From JAHEJE01 sp965216335 (GTDB lineage Bacteria > Pseudomonadota > Alphaproteobacteria > Rhizobiales > Aestuariivirgaceae): a stretch of DNA of 64,000 nucleotides. Below, piece after piece: positions 1 through 9,516 of this stretch. The position numbers were made by a program, and so were the translations under genes. Below the pieces are notes generated by a model. That model did not search any database. It was not told the origin of the DNA and was given only the letters and a program-made list of their open reading frames with translations. The DNA lies in the NCBI GenBank assembly GCA_965216335.1, contig OZ244154.1, forward strand, positions 620,001 through 684,000, read 5' to 3'. Each line of letters opens with the position of its first letter. Position 1 is the first letter of the stretch.

Positions 1-101
1 CGGCAGAACAAGCAGGGATGCCGTTACGTTAACGTGAATCTGGTGCTGATATCAATGATAATGCGCGATCCCAGCATCCCGCTCCACGGGCAACAGTCGG
101 C

Positions 102-1478
102 CTAGAAGTACTCGATGCTTACCCGGAACAGCTGTTGGATCTGCATCACTTGTTCCTGAGTCGCGATCAGAATCACATGATCGTGTGGCTTAATCACCGT
201 GTCACCGCCGGGGATGATGACGTCATCATCCCGAACAAGCGCGCCGATGCGCACGCCGTTCGGCAGTTCCACCTCTCGCAGCGGCTTGTTGATGATCGGC
301 GAAGTTTCCAGCGCTTCGGCTTCAACGATTTCCGCTGCACCGTCCTGAATGGGGTGCACGCCACGGATCCGGCCGCGCCGCACATGTTGCAGAATTGACG
401 ACACGGTGACGCCACGCGGGTCAATGAACGAATCGATGTCGACGCTATCTATCAAGGGGGCGATCTTCAAACTCGATACCAACGATAGAACCTGTTCGGT
501 TCCCTGCTGTTTTGCCAACAGTGCCGACAAGATGTTGGTCTTGTCATCGTTGGTCAGCGCAACGAAGACTTGAGACCGGCTTGCAGCCGCTTCGCGCAGG
601 ATATTCTGATCCAGGCAACTGCCGCGCAACACAATCGCCCGTTCCAGAATTTCTGCAATCGTCGTAGCGCGCCCTTGATTGTTCTCAATGATTCGAACCT
701 GAACATTCGCATCGCGCTCTTCAAGTTTCTGCGCAACGTAGAGCCCGATATTGCCGCCGCCGCCCAGCAGAACACGTTTGGCGCGTTGTTCCTCATGACC
801 GAACAGACCCAGCGTGCGGGCTGTCTGGTTCTGGTCGGCTACCACGTAGACGCTATCGCCGGGCAGCATCTGATCATCACCATGAGGGATGAACAGCCGC
901 CCATCGCGGATAATGCAGACGACAATGGCTTTGAGATCCGGGAACAAGTCGCTTAGCTGCGACAGCGCGGTGTTGATGATCGGGCAATCCTCAAGGATCG
1001 TGATCCCCATGGCAACGACACGTTCATCTGCGAAATAGATGGCCTCGAAGGCGCCAGGCAAGGCAAGCCGCCGCAACACCATATCACCGACCGCCAATTC
1101 CGGAGAAATCACCACGTCGATTGCGGTGTTCTGACGCGAAAACAGCGTCCGGTACTCAGGCAGGAGATAGGACTGTGAGCGCACGCGGGCGATCTTGGTT
1201 GGAATGTTGAAGATCGCGTTGGCGACCTCGCAGGCCATCATGTTCACTTCATCGGAAAACGTTGCCGCGATGATCATATCGGCCTCGGCTGCCCCAGCCT
1301 GTTCGAGAATGTCGGGGTGAGCACCGTGTCCTACAACACCCTGGACATCCAGGGTATCGCTCAACGAAGCAACGGATTCAGAGACCTGATCGATCACCGT
1401 TACATCGTTGTCTTCGGCAGACAGTCGTTCAGCGATGCCTGAACCCACCTGCCCTGCCCCACATATGATGATTTTCAT
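102..1478 (-). CDS. trkA: TrkA, regulatory NAD-binding subunit of Trk potassium uptake
   Basis: A 458-residue cytoplasmic protein with two RCK modules in tandem. The first Rossmann fold begins at residue 3 with GAGQVG (7-12) and the beta-2 acidic residue D30. The second begins near residue 232 with GGGGNIG. Each is followed by a TrkA_C-like domain (about 140-225 and 375-456). In the family TrkA binds NAD(H) and nucleotides and gates the TrkH/TrkG channel at the inner membrane; no trkH is in the window. It lies 143 bp downstream of ntrX on the same strand, the usual alphaproteobacterial order. Length is normal and the ATG start sits directly before the nucleotide-binding fold. Confidence 0.96.
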   Translation of the reverse strand: MKIIICGAGQVGSGIAERLSAEDNDVTVIDQVSESVASLSDTLDVQGVVGHGAHPDILEQAGAAEADMIIAATFSDEVNMMACEVANAIFNIPTKIARVRSQSYLLPEYRTLFSRQNTAIDVVISPELAVGDMVLRRLALPGAFEAIYFADERVVAMGITILEDCPIINTALSQLSDLFPDLKAIVVCIIRDGRLFIPHGDDQMLPGDSVYVVADQNQTARTLGLFGHEEQRAKRVLLGGGGNIGLYVAQKLEERDANVQVRIIENNQGRATTIAEILERAIVLRGSCLDQNILREAAASRSQVFVALTNDDKTNILSALLAKQQGTEQVLSLVSSLKIAPLIDSVDIDSFIDPRGVTVSSILQHVRRGRIRGVHPIQDGAAEIVEAEALETSPIINKPLREVELPNGVRIGALVRDDDVIIPGGDTVIKPHDHVILIATQEQVMQIQQLFRVSIEYF

Positions 1479-1621
1479 GTGATGCTTTTTGCGTAGATTG
1501 GGCGCCGATAGTGTTACGGGTCAGTTGGGACCCTGAAATGCGACTCAATACCACGAGACGGGCGATGTAAAGCCAAAGCGGAGCCAGCACCCTAAAAGTT
1601 TGCTGCGGAGCGCGTGACTTG

Positions 1622-3004
1622 TCAGCCCGATCCTCGCCCGCTACCCGCAACGCCCAGGCTCTTTATCTTGCGATGCAGTGCTGATCGCTCCATGCCGACG
1701 AACTCGGCCGTGCGGGAGATGTTTCCGCCAAAGCGCGACAGCTGCGCTGAAAGATAGTCGCGTTCAAACACCTCTCGGGCCTCCCGCAACGGCAGTGTCA
1801 TGATGTGCTCTCCGTTGGAGGCCAGTTCGCCACCCCCCGCTTCACTTTCCTGCGGCAGCATGTCGACACCGATGTCCGATGTCTCATCACCGGAATTGAG
1901 GATTAGAATCCGTTCCACATTGTTGCGCAGTTGGCGGACATTGCCTGGCCATTCCCAAGTTTGCAGGACAGCGATCGCGTCATCTGCAAATCGGCGTTGC
2001 GCCTGGCCGGACTGTGTCGAATACAGCTTGGTGAAATGTTCGATCAGTTGCGGAATGTCGTCGCGCCGCTCGCTGAGTGTCGGAACCGACACCGGCACAA
2101 CGCTCAACCGGTGGAACAAATCCTCCCGGAACTGGCCGTTCTTGATCTGCACCGCCAGATCGCGGCTGGTCGATGAGACGATGCGCACATCGACCTTGAC
2201 CGGAGTGTGGCCCCCGACACGATGGAAAGTCTGCTCGACGAGAACACGCAGGATCTTTCCCTGGGTCTCCAGTGGCATGTCGGATACTTCATCGATGTAC
2301 AGGGTGCCGCCGTGTGCCTGCTCCAACGCACCGGTGCGGTGCGCGCTGCCATTGATCGCCTCAACGCCGAACAGTTCATGTTCCATGCGTTCCGGCGTCA
2401 TTGTAGCGGCAGACACGATGACGAACGGGCCGTCGCTGCGGTGCGAGGCGGAATGCAGGGTCCGTGCGACCAGCTCCTTGCCTCCTCCCATCGGACCTGA
2501 AATCAGAACCCGGCCGTTCGAAGGCGCGATGCGTTGAATATTCTGGCGCAACTGGCGCATGACGTTCGAGTCACCAACGATGTCGACATGCGTGCCCGCC
2601 CTTTCCTGCAGGTCCAGATTTTCACGCCGCAGTTTGAAGGTCTCCAGGGCGCGGGCGACAATCAGCACCAGGCGGTCGGCCTTAAACGGCTTTTCGATGT
2701 AGTCGTAGGCGCCGAGCTTGATCGCCGAGACGGCGGTTTCGATGTTGCCGTGGCCCGAGATGATGACCACCGGCAGATCGGGGTGGGACTGCTTGACAAC
2801 CTCCAGAAGCTCCAGTCCGTCGAGCTTGGACCCCTGCAGCCAGATGTCGAGAATCATCATCGAAGGCCGGCGTTCCGCGATGCACGCCAGCGCGGAATCG
2901 CTGTCTGACGCAAGGCGGGGCTCGTAGCCCTCATCTTCGAGAATGCCGCCGATCAGTTCGCGGATATCGACTTCGTCATCTACAATCAGAACATCACTGG
3001 CCAT
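1622..3004 (-). CDS. ntrX: NtrX, nitrogen-regulation response regulator
   Basis: A 460-residue regulator with three domains: receiver (about 1-120, phosphoacceptor D53), AAA+ central domain (about 140-380) and a Fis-type helix-turn-helix at the C-terminus (about 415-455). The Walker A reads GPMGGGKE rather than the usual GESGTGKE. The sigma-54 contact loop GAFTGA is absent: after ELFG the sequence runs VEAINGSAHRTGALEQA. This is seen in other NtrX proteins and suggests it regulates without classical sigma-54 activation. It follows ntrY by 16 bases, so the kinase and regulator are probably co-transcribed. Confidence 0.96.
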   Translation of the reverse strand: MASDVLIVDDEVDIRELIGGILEDEGYEPRLASDSDSALACIAERRPSMMILDIWLQGSKLDGLELLEVVKQSHPDLPVVIISGHGNIETAVSAIKLGAYDYIEKPFKADRLVLIVARALETFKLRRENLDLQERAGTHVDIVGDSNVMRQLRQNIQRIAPSNGRVLISGPMGGGKELVARTLHSASHRSDGPFVIVSAATMTPERMEHELFGVEAINGSAHRTGALEQAHGGTLYIDEVSDMPLETQGKILRVLVEQTFHRVGGHTPVKVDVRIVSSTSRDLAVQIKNGQFREDLFHRLSVVPVSVPTLSERRDDIPQLIEHFTKLYSTQSGQAQRRFADDAIAVLQTWEWPGNVRQLRNNVERILILNSGDETSDIGVDMLPQESEAGGGELASNGEHIMTLPLREAREVFERDYLSAQLSRFGGNISRTAEFVGMERSALHRKIKSLGVAGSGRGSG

Positions 3005-3020
3005 ACTTGTTCACCAACTC

Positions 3021-5321
3021 TTAAGTGCTTGCGTTATCGTCACTGCTACTCAAACTCCGGTCATCCGGTCCGGTCACATCCTGGGCCGGAAAGACCATGG
3101 TGATGCGGGCTCCAAGGCCGCCTGAATAGTCATCCGGCGCATCGGTCAGCTGCAGTTCGCCGCCATGCTCTTCCATGATCCGCTTGACGATTGCCAGCCC
3201 CAGACCGGTCCCCTTCTCGCGCGTCGTCATGTACGGTTCAGTCAGTCGCTCGCGGTTTTGGGTCGGCAATCCGATGCCGTTGTCGGTGACGGCAATCCGA
3301 ACGGCATCAGGAGACACATCCAGCACGACGTCGACGTGCCCGGCCGGTTCCGGTTTGTCGGCAAGGCGGGATTCTATGGCTTCCAGTCCGTTCTTGACCA
3401 GGTTGGTCAGGGCCTGCGTCACAAGCCGCCGGTCGAACTGGAACATCACCTTATCGTCAGGCACGCTGACCGAGAATTCGATGTCGCTCATACCGGTCTT
3501 CTGCAGGACCAGCGCCTCGCGAACCGTCTCCTTAAGATCGTGTAACTCCAGCTTCGCGCTCGGCATTCTTGCAAACGACGAGAACTCATCGACCATGCGG
3601 CCGATGTCACCGACCTGGCGGATGATTGTATCGGTACACTGATTGAAAACGGTCGGATCGGAGGTGATTTCCTTGCCGTACTTGCGGCGCAGACGCTCGG
3701 CGGAAAGTTGGATGGGCGTCAGCGGGTTCTTGATCTCGTGCGCAATTCGCCGGGCAATGTCGGCCCATGCCGAATTCCGTTGAGCAGAGACCAGTTCGGT
3801 TATGTCGTCGAAGGTTACAACGTAGCCGTGCTCTTCCTCACCCGATTGCTCCGTTGTCACACGAACCATGAAGTTGCGGTCGCGGTCCCGGGTGTGAATC
3901 GTAATATGGTCTTCGGCATTGCCGGAAATCTTGGTCTTGGCGCTTTCTAGTATCGCCGCCATGGCGGGCACGGCCTCCTTGAGCGGCCGGTCGAGAAGAT
4001 CGGCCTCACGGCAATCAAGCAGTTCCAGAGCCGAACGATTGGCGAGAGTAATCACCTCCTGTGGACTGAGGCCGAGCACCCCTGCACTGGCCCCTGACAG
4101 CACCGCTTCGGTGAAGCGGCGGCGTTCATCAAGCATGTGGTTGGTTTCGACCAGTTCGTCACGCTGTGACTTCAGCTGTACGGTCATCTGGTTGAAGGTA
4201 CGCCCCAAAGTCGCAAGATCGCCGGTGCCCTTGCGGATCTCAACCTGGGCATCGAGTTCGCCTTGCGAAACCCGGCGTGACGCCCGCACCAGTCCGACGA
4301 CCGGTTCGACTAGACGGTCCGCGAACCACATGCCCAGCCAGATGGCCGCCAGCAGGAACACAAACATGACACCGGCGTACATGACACCGAATGTCAGCTG
4401 CAGCCCGGTCCGCTGCGCCTTCAGCCGATCGTACTCGGCTTTTTCGATACGTGCCTTGGCTAGTTGCTTAATCACCTCCGGATTGACCGTCCGATAGACG
4501 TACAGATAGTGGTTCTCGAAGTTCTTCAGCTTCGACAGCGCCCGGATGACATTGCTGGGCCCGGCACGCGATGTGACGATCTCCCCGCCCCTGGCCTTTT
4601 CCAGCACACCGTCGGGTGGCGGGAGAAATTGAATGTCCTGACTTGCCGTGACACTGACCTCAACTTTCGAATTCGTCTCATCGATGATGAAGGCCGCACT
4701 GAGAGAGCGTAAAGACGTAATCGCTGCCAGTCGCTGGACAAACCGTTGCCGATCCCTGTCCAGCAATTGACGCTGGCTATCGATGCCATTTGCAATCGAT
4801 TGGACATCCAGGCGCGCAATATTGTTCTGCTCGCTGAGATAGGATTCCGCCACGGTGATCGCAGAATCGACGATAGACTGGGTGCGGTCCGAGAACCAGG
4901 TATCAAGACCCCGGTTCAACGTCACGGCCGCGAACACGGCCACGACGATTGCCGGAACCGCCGCAAACAGGCTGAGCAAAGAAACAATGCGGGTATGCAG
5001 CGCCGCGCCGGCAATCCGCTTCTTGCGGGCGCGCATCAAAGACTTGACCTGAGCGCCGATCAGCAGCGCAAGCCCCGCAACCAGAGCCCCATTGACTGCC
5101 AGTAGCGAGACGACAACATTCGGGGTTGGCGTGATGGGGGTCAGCCCGGTGAGGATGGCGAATGTTGCCAGTCCGCTCAGTGTCGCCAGCACAACCACGG
5201 CAAAGCCGATGCGTCCGGACTGCCGGCCTCGAAAGAAATCAGCAGGCGGCAGTTCGTCCTGCCCCGCCGGGGGAACGGCGGAAGCGACAGGATTGATGTC
5301 AACGCTTTCGCTTGCAGCCAT
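3021..5321 (-). CDS. ntrY: NtrY, membrane sensor histidine kinase
   Basis: Partner kinase of NtrX. With the ATG at 5321 it has 766 residues: transmembrane segments at about 39-59, 69-93, 113-135 and 311-333, a periplasmic loop between the last two, HAMP (about 335-389), PAS (about 402-512), then HisKA with the phosphoacceptor in IAHEIKNPLTP (H528), and an HATPase domain with LVKNGLEAI, DNGIGLP and GTGLGLAI. The frame stays open to a GTG at 5390, which would add 23 residues. I prefer 5321 because GGAAG-like purines precede it and the family length fits. Element A lies between this gene and ntrC, so ntrY may have its own promoter or be read through the element. Confidence 0.94.
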   Translation of the reverse strand: MAASESVDINPVASAVPPAGQDELPPADFFRGRQSGRIGFAVVVLATLSGLATFAILTGLTPITPTPNVVVSLLAVNGALVAGLALLIGAQVKSLMRARKKRIAGAALHTRIVSLLSLFAAVPAIVVAVFAAVTLNRGLDTWFSDRTQSIVDSAITVAESYLSEQNNIARLDVQSIANGIDSQRQLLDRDRQRFVQRLAAITSLRSLSAAFIIDETNSKVEVSVTASQDIQFLPPPDGVLEKARGGEIVTSRAGPSNVIRALSKLKNFENHYLYVYRTVNPEVIKQLAKARIEKAEYDRLKAQRTGLQLTFGVMYAGVMFVFLLAAIWLGMWFADRLVEPVVGLVRASRRVSQGELDAQVEIRKGTGDLATLGRTFNQMTVQLKSQRDELVETNHMLDERRRFTEAVLSGASAGVLGLSPQEVITLANRSALELLDCREADLLDRPLKEAVPAMAAILESAKTKISGNAEDHITIHTRDRDRNFMVRVTTEQSGEEEHGYVVTFDDITELVSAQRNSAWADIARRIAHEIKNPLTPIQLSAERLRRKYGKEITSDPTVFNQCTDTIIRQVGDIGRMVDEFSSFARMPSAKLELHDLKETVREALVLQKTGMSDIEFSVSVPDDKVMFQFDRRLVTQALTNLVKNGLEAIESRLADKPEPAGHVDVVLDVSPDAVRIAVTDNGIGLPTQNRERLTEPYMTTREKGTGLGLAIVKRIMEEHGGELQLTDAPDDYSGGLGARITMVFPAQDVTGPDDRSLSSSDDNAST

Positions 5322-5470
5322 GTCTGCTTCCGGTTCGTGGTCTTTGAGGTCGTCGCCGGGGTGCGGCACACCCTTCAAACAGGGCAGCACACACTAAAAA
5401 TCCATCTGTTGCAGAGAATCAACATTGATGTGGCAATATTGCGACTATTGTCGCAGCCTGATGAAGAAAT

Positions 5471-5738
5471 CTAGAGCTTTTTTTGACACTACCGAGCCAT
5501 TTGATGGGTCAAATGCGTTCAGTCCGGCAAGCCATATCGCGCCGCGCGATGCGGTGTATCGGGCAAGCGGCATGGCGCACCGGATGGACGAATTTGTCCC
5601 ACCGAAGGCCGGCTTTTCGCGCTCGCTGGACAGCGTTAGGCGGCACTTGTGGACAGCCAGACCACGTCGTGCCGCCTGCCTTGCCAGCAAACGCGAGAAG
5701 CCGGTCAAATGGTTCGGTATGGTCAAAAAAGGCTCTAG
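5471..5738 (+). repeat. Three-way-junction palindromic element, copy A
   Basis: Inverted ends 5472-5504 and 5705-5737 pair over 33 bp, with two G.T wobbles and two adjacent mismatches. They enclose a left arm based on the pairing of CAAATGCG-region bases (about 5507-5517) with 5589-5600, and a right arm from about 5608 to 5704 with the nested stem AGGCGGCAC / GTGCCGCCT. TA dinucleotides lie at both outer edges (TAGAGC ... GCTCTA). It sits between ntrC and ntrY. Open reading frames inside it exist on both strands but are by-products of the palindrome. Confidence 0.9.
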
Positions 5739-5765
5739 CGGTCAACGTTGAGAAATTTCCCCTCG

Positions 5766-7220
5766 TCAGTGTGTGTCGCGCACGACCTTGACGACCGGAA
5801 GAGCAAGGCTGCGGATGCGGGTCCGCAGGGTGTTGCGGTTGATGCCGAGAAGATCCGCCGCCTTGACCTGATTGCCACCGGTGGCACTGAGCGCAGCGGC
5901 AATCAGCGGCCGCTCCACTTCGCGGATGATGCGATCGTACAATCCGTTCGGCGGCAAGCCGGGCCGGAACGATGCAAAGTGGCCGGCCAGGTGGTTCTCG
6001 ACAAATTCCGCCAGAGTTTGCGCACCGGCATCGCCGAGCGGGCTTGGGTCCGGCTCAACGCCGGCCAAGGCGTTCTCCACATCGCCGGCGGATATCTCGT
6101 CTTCGCTCAGCGTAGCCGCAAGCCGCTTGAGCATGTTTTCCAGCTCGCGGATGTTGCCCGGCCAGCGATACTGCTTCAGCGCGGAAACCGCTTCTGCGGT
6201 GGCGAACTTGGCGGGCAGCCCTTCCCCACGGGCCCTTTCGAGGAAGAATGCCGTCAAGTCGTCAATATCGTCCAGCCGTTCCCGCAGAGGCGGCAGGCGG
6301 ACAGGGACCACATTCAAGCGGAAATAGAGGTCCTCGCGGAACAGGCCCTGGGCGATCAACCGGCGCAAGTCGCGATGCGTTGCCGCGATGATGCGCACAT
6401 CGGACCTGATCGCCGTGCTGCCGCCAATGCGTGAATATTCGCCTTGTTGCAGAACCCGCAACAGCCGGGTCTGCGCCTCCATCGGCATGTCACCGATCTC
6501 ATCGAGAAACAGCGTACCGCCTTCCGCCTGCTCAAAGCGTCCGGCATGGCGACCGGTGGCGCCGGTAAAGGCGCCTTTTTCATGTCCGAACAACTCCGAT
6601 TCGATCAATTCGCGCGGAATGGCTGCCATGTTCACGGCCACGAAAGGCTTGTTGCGCCGCTGGCCATAGTCATGCAGCGCGCGCGCCACAAGTTCCTTGC
6701 CCGTGCCTGATTCACCGATAATCAGGACCGTCAAATCCGTCTGCGTCATCCGGGCTATCAGGCGATAGATGTCCTGCATGGCCTGGGAGCGTCCGATGAT
6801 CGGCAACTGCTCGGCGCCGGTTTCGGCAACCACGGCGGCGGCAGGCTTTCTTGCGGCCTGATCCAGGCCTTTGGCGACGACGGACAGCATGTCCTGCAGG
6901 TCGAATGGTTTGGGCAGGTACTCGAACGCACCGTGCTCTGCTGCCGTGATCGCGGTCATGATGGTGTTGCGGGCACTCATGACGATGACGGGCAGCTCCG
7001 GCCGCCGCGCCTTGATCCTTTTCAGCAGGTCGAACCCGCTCTCATCCGGCAGCACGACATCGGTAATGATCAGATCGCCCTCGCCCTCCGCAATCCAGCG
7101 CCAGACCCCGGAGACGGTCGATGTGCTGCGCACGGTATAGCCGGCCCGGCCAAGCGCCTGGCTGACAACGGTGCGAATCGCGGCATCATCATCGACAAGC
7201 AAAACGGTCTTTGCAGTCAT
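5766..7220 (-). CDS. ntrC: NtrC (NR-I), sigma-54-dependent nitrogen regulator
   Basis: A 484-residue enhancer-binding protein: receiver domain (phosphoacceptor D54, TDVVLPDE), AAA+ domain with GESGTGKE Walker A, an intact GAFTGA sigma-54 contact loop and LFLDEIGDMP Walker B, then a C-terminal Fis-type DNA-binding helix (GGNQVKAADLLGINRNTLR). When phosphorylated by NtrB it activates nitrogen-assimilation promoters. Its start overlaps the ntrB stop by four bases, indicating translational coupling. In contrast to NtrX in this window, every ATPase motif is canonical. Confidence 0.97.
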   Translation of the reverse strand: MTAKTVLLVDDDAAIRTVVSQALGRAGYTVRSTSTVSGVWRWIAEGEGDLIITDVVLPDESGFDLLKRIKARRPELPVIVMSARNTIMTAITAAEHGAFEYLPKPFDLQDMLSVVAKGLDQAARKPAAAVVAETGAEQLPIIGRSQAMQDIYRLIARMTQTDLTVLIIGESGTGKELVARALHDYGQRRNKPFVAVNMAAIPRELIESELFGHEKGAFTGATGRHAGRFEQAEGGTLFLDEIGDMPMEAQTRLLRVLQQGEYSRIGGSTAIRSDVRIIAATHRDLRRLIAQGLFREDLYFRLNVVPVRLPPLRERLDDIDDLTAFFLERARGEGLPAKFATAEAVSALKQYRWPGNIRELENMLKRLAATLSEDEISAGDVENALAGVEPDPSPLGDAGAQTLAEFVENHLAGHFASFRPGLPPNGLYDRIIREVERPLIAAALSATGGNQVKAADLLGINRNTLRTRIRSLALPVVKVVRDTH

Positions 7221-8356
7221 GATGACATCTCCCGGTCGTCGGATGCGTCGGAAGAGGCGGCGGAGAACACAGGGAGCAGGACGCGAAAGATCGTCCTCTG
7301 GTCATCCGACTCGCAATCGACGATGCCGGAGTGATCGCTGACGATCTTGGCCACCAGGGCCAGCCCCAGACCCTTGCCGCCGGATTTCGTGGTAAAGAAC
7401 GGCTCGAACAACTGCGCCATGACCGTTTCAGGTATAGCCTCGCCGGCATTCTGTATCGAGACCTCGAGCGGCAGGGACATGCGGACACCGCTGCCCGGCA
7501 TGGTCAACCGGATCCCCGGGCGGAATGCCGTGCTCAGGAGAATGGCCCGGCTCCGGTCCGCATCGGCCTCGCAGGCATTCTTGAGCAGGTTGAGAAACAC
7601 CTGAACAAGCTGGTCTCGGTTGCCGAGAACCGGCGGCAGCGACGGGTCGTACACCTGTTCAATGTGGCGCCGATGCGCAAACCCCGACTTGCCCAGGGCG
7701 ATCACATGGTCCAGCACCTCGTGGATGTTGACGCTCTGGCGCTCGACCGGGCGCTCGTCCGTAAACACCTCCATCTGGTCGACCAGATCGCGAATGCGGT
7801 CGGTCTCATCGCAAATCAGCCGCGCCAGGGCCTTGTCATCGTCGCCAAGCGCCGGTTCGAGCAACTGCGCGGCGCCGCGAATGCCTGACAGCGGGTTCTT
7901 TATCTCGTGCGCCAACATGCTCGCCATGCCGGTAACGGTGCGCGCGGCATCCCGGTGGGTGAGCTGACGGTCGATGCGCTGCGCAATCGAACGTGGCCAG
8001 ATCTGCACCAGCACCAGGTCCGGGCTCTCCGGCACCGAGGTGACCTGGAGATCGACGGTGCGCTGCCCGCCGAGACGCGGTGTGCCGATGACGATGCCGT
8101 ATTCGTTGATGGTGGTGCGTTCGGTACGAACGTCCTCGACCAGCCCAATCAGGGGGCTTGTGCTCGATACCATGTCGGCCAGGCCCAGACGGGTCAGCAT
8201 CCGGGCGCTGAGATGGAAGAACTGCTCGGCTGCGACATTGCCAAACGTCAGGGCATTGTCACGGCCGATCACGACCAGCGGGTTCGGGACGGATTGCAGC
8301 AACTGCAAGGCATCCGTGCCGACTGACTGGGCATGTGCCGGTACCACAGCCATCAC
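7217..8356 (-). CDS. ntrB: NtrB (NR-II), nitrogen sensor kinase/phosphatase
   Basis: A 379-residue soluble kinase: N-terminal PAS-like domain (about 15-125), HisKA with H150 in LAHEIKNPLSGI, and HATPase with the N box LLKNACEA (258-265) and GGKGLGLALV. PII protein normally switches it between kinase and phosphatase of NtrC. The G1 box, normally D-x-G-x-G, reads NAGEA (303-307), so the adenine-contacting Asp is Asn. It overlaps dusB by four bases upstream and ntrC by four bases downstream, forming a tight dusB-ntrB-ntrC unit. Confidence 0.95.
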   Translation of the reverse strand: MMAVVPAHAQSVGTDALQLLQSVPNPLVVIGRDNALTFGNVAAEQFFHLSARMLTRLGLADMVSSTSPLIGLVEDVRTERTTINEYGIVIGTPRLGGQRTVDLQVTSVPESPDLVLVQIWPRSIAQRIDRQLTHRDAARTVTGMASMLAHEIKNPLSGIRGAAQLLEPALGDDDKALARLICDETDRIRDLVDQMEVFTDERPVERQSVNIHEVLDHVIALGKSGFAHRRHIEQVYDPSLPPVLGNRDQLVQVFLNLLKNACEADADRSRAILLSTAFRPGIRLTMPGSGVRMSLPLEVSIQNAGEAIPETVMAQLFEPFFTTKSGGKGLGLALVAKIVSDHSGIVDCESDDQRTIFRVLLPVFSAASSDASDDREMSS

Positions 8357-9369
8357 GCGGCCCTCAGCGTGGTGTCGGCAAGCTGGCGGCTCAACTCTCC
8401 AAGGCGCGCCAGCACGGTTCGTGAACTGTCCTCGCGAACCAGCCTGGCCCGCCAGCGACCGGCCGCGTCGTCATCGATCAAGCCTTCGCGATTGAGGTGC
8501 AACACATACCAGCCCAGATGTTTGCGGGCGATCTTCACCCCATGGTCATCGCCGTAGAAGCGCAGCATATGACGATAATGGTCCGCGATGGCCGCAAGAC
8601 TTTGACGCAATCCCAATGGGGCAATACCGGACCCCGGTTCGAGCGCTTCCGCCAGTTCGCCAATCAGCCACGGTTGACCGTAGGCGGCGCGGCCGATCAT
8701 GACGCCATCGGCGCCGGATGCGGCCAGCATCGCCTTGACATCATGCAGTGTTGCGCCATCGCCATTGGCAATCAGCGGCAAACTGGTCGCCGCCCGCACC
8801 TGCCGGATGGCTTTCCAGTCGGCCCTGCCCTTGTAGAACTGGCAGCGCGTACGGCCATGTACGGTGAGCAATGCGATACCGGCCTGCTCGGCCCGGCGCG
8901 CAAGTTCCGGGGCATTTATGGTGTCATGATCCCAGCCCAGGCGCATTTTCAGGGTCACAGGCACCGATACGGCACCCACGGTGGCGGCCAGCAGACGCTC
9001 CGCGTGGTCGAGATCGCGCATCAGGGCGGAGCCGGACAGTCCGCCGGTGACTTCCCGGGCCGGACAGCCCATGTTGATGTCGATGACGTCGGCACCGAGC
9101 CCGCAGGCAATGCAAGCGCCTTCGGCCATCCACTTTTCCTCGCGTCCGGCAAGCTGGATGACGAAAGGTGATGCGACCTCAGCGCCGCGCGTACGGCGCA
9201 TGATGTCCGGGCGCTCGCGCACCAGTTCTTCGCTCGCCACCATTTCCGAAACGACCATGCCGGCACCGTATCGGTGCGCCAAGGCGCGGAACGGCTCGTC
9301 CGAGACGCCTGACATCGGTGCGAGAAACACCCGGTTGCGGGTTGTGATGGGGCCTATCTGGATGCCCAT
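8353..9369 (-). CDS. dusB: tRNA-dihydrouridine synthase (DusB/NifR3)
   Basis: A 338-residue FMN-dependent TIM-barrel enzyme that reduces uridine to dihydrouridine in the tRNA D-loop. LAPMSGVSD (about 16-24) starts the barrel, and the catalytic cysteine is C102 in INMGCPAREVTGG. A C-terminal helical domain follows. This is the classical nifR3 gene found upstream of ntrBC in alphaproteobacteria, and its stop overlaps the ntrB start. It is divergent from ispDF, so the 147 bases between them must hold both promoters; I see no unambiguous elements there. Confidence 0.95.
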   Translation of the reverse strand: MGIQIGPITTRNRVFLAPMSGVSDEPFRALAHRYGAGMVVSEMVASEELVRERPDIMRRTRGAEVASPFVIQLAGREEKWMAEGACIACGLGADVIDINMGCPAREVTGGLSGSALMRDLDHAERLLAATVGAVSVPVTLKMRLGWDHDTINAPELARRAEQAGIALLTVHGRTRCQFYKGRADWKAIRQVRAATSLPLIANGDGATLHDVKAMLAASGADGVMIGRAAYGQPWLIGELAEALEPGSGIAPLGLRQSLAAIADHYRHMLRFYGDDHGVKIARKHLGWYVLHLNREGLIDDDAAGRWRARLVREDSSRTVLARLGELSRQLADTTLRAA

Positions 9370-9516
9370 AAGACTTGCAGTCGCTTGCTGTGCCTAAATT
9401 TCCGGCAACATAGGCAAATCCCCATTTGAAGACAAGGCATTCCCGCTTTGGCCTTGCGAGCCGGCGGTTCGCCCGGTAAACCGCCCCCTACCCTTGCTTG
9501 AGAAGTGTCCGCGCTC

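Noticed and set aside
1..101. Downstream neighbour of trkA at the window edge
   Set aside because: Only short frames (17 codons at most on the minus strand) are seen, so no gene can be supported from these bases.
5445..5726. 93-codon frame inside element A, similar to one inside element B (32818-33483) and weakly to C
   Set aside because: The apparent conservation comes from the conserved palindrome, reading occurs on both strands, and copies D and E do not keep the frame. It is a repeat, not a protein family.
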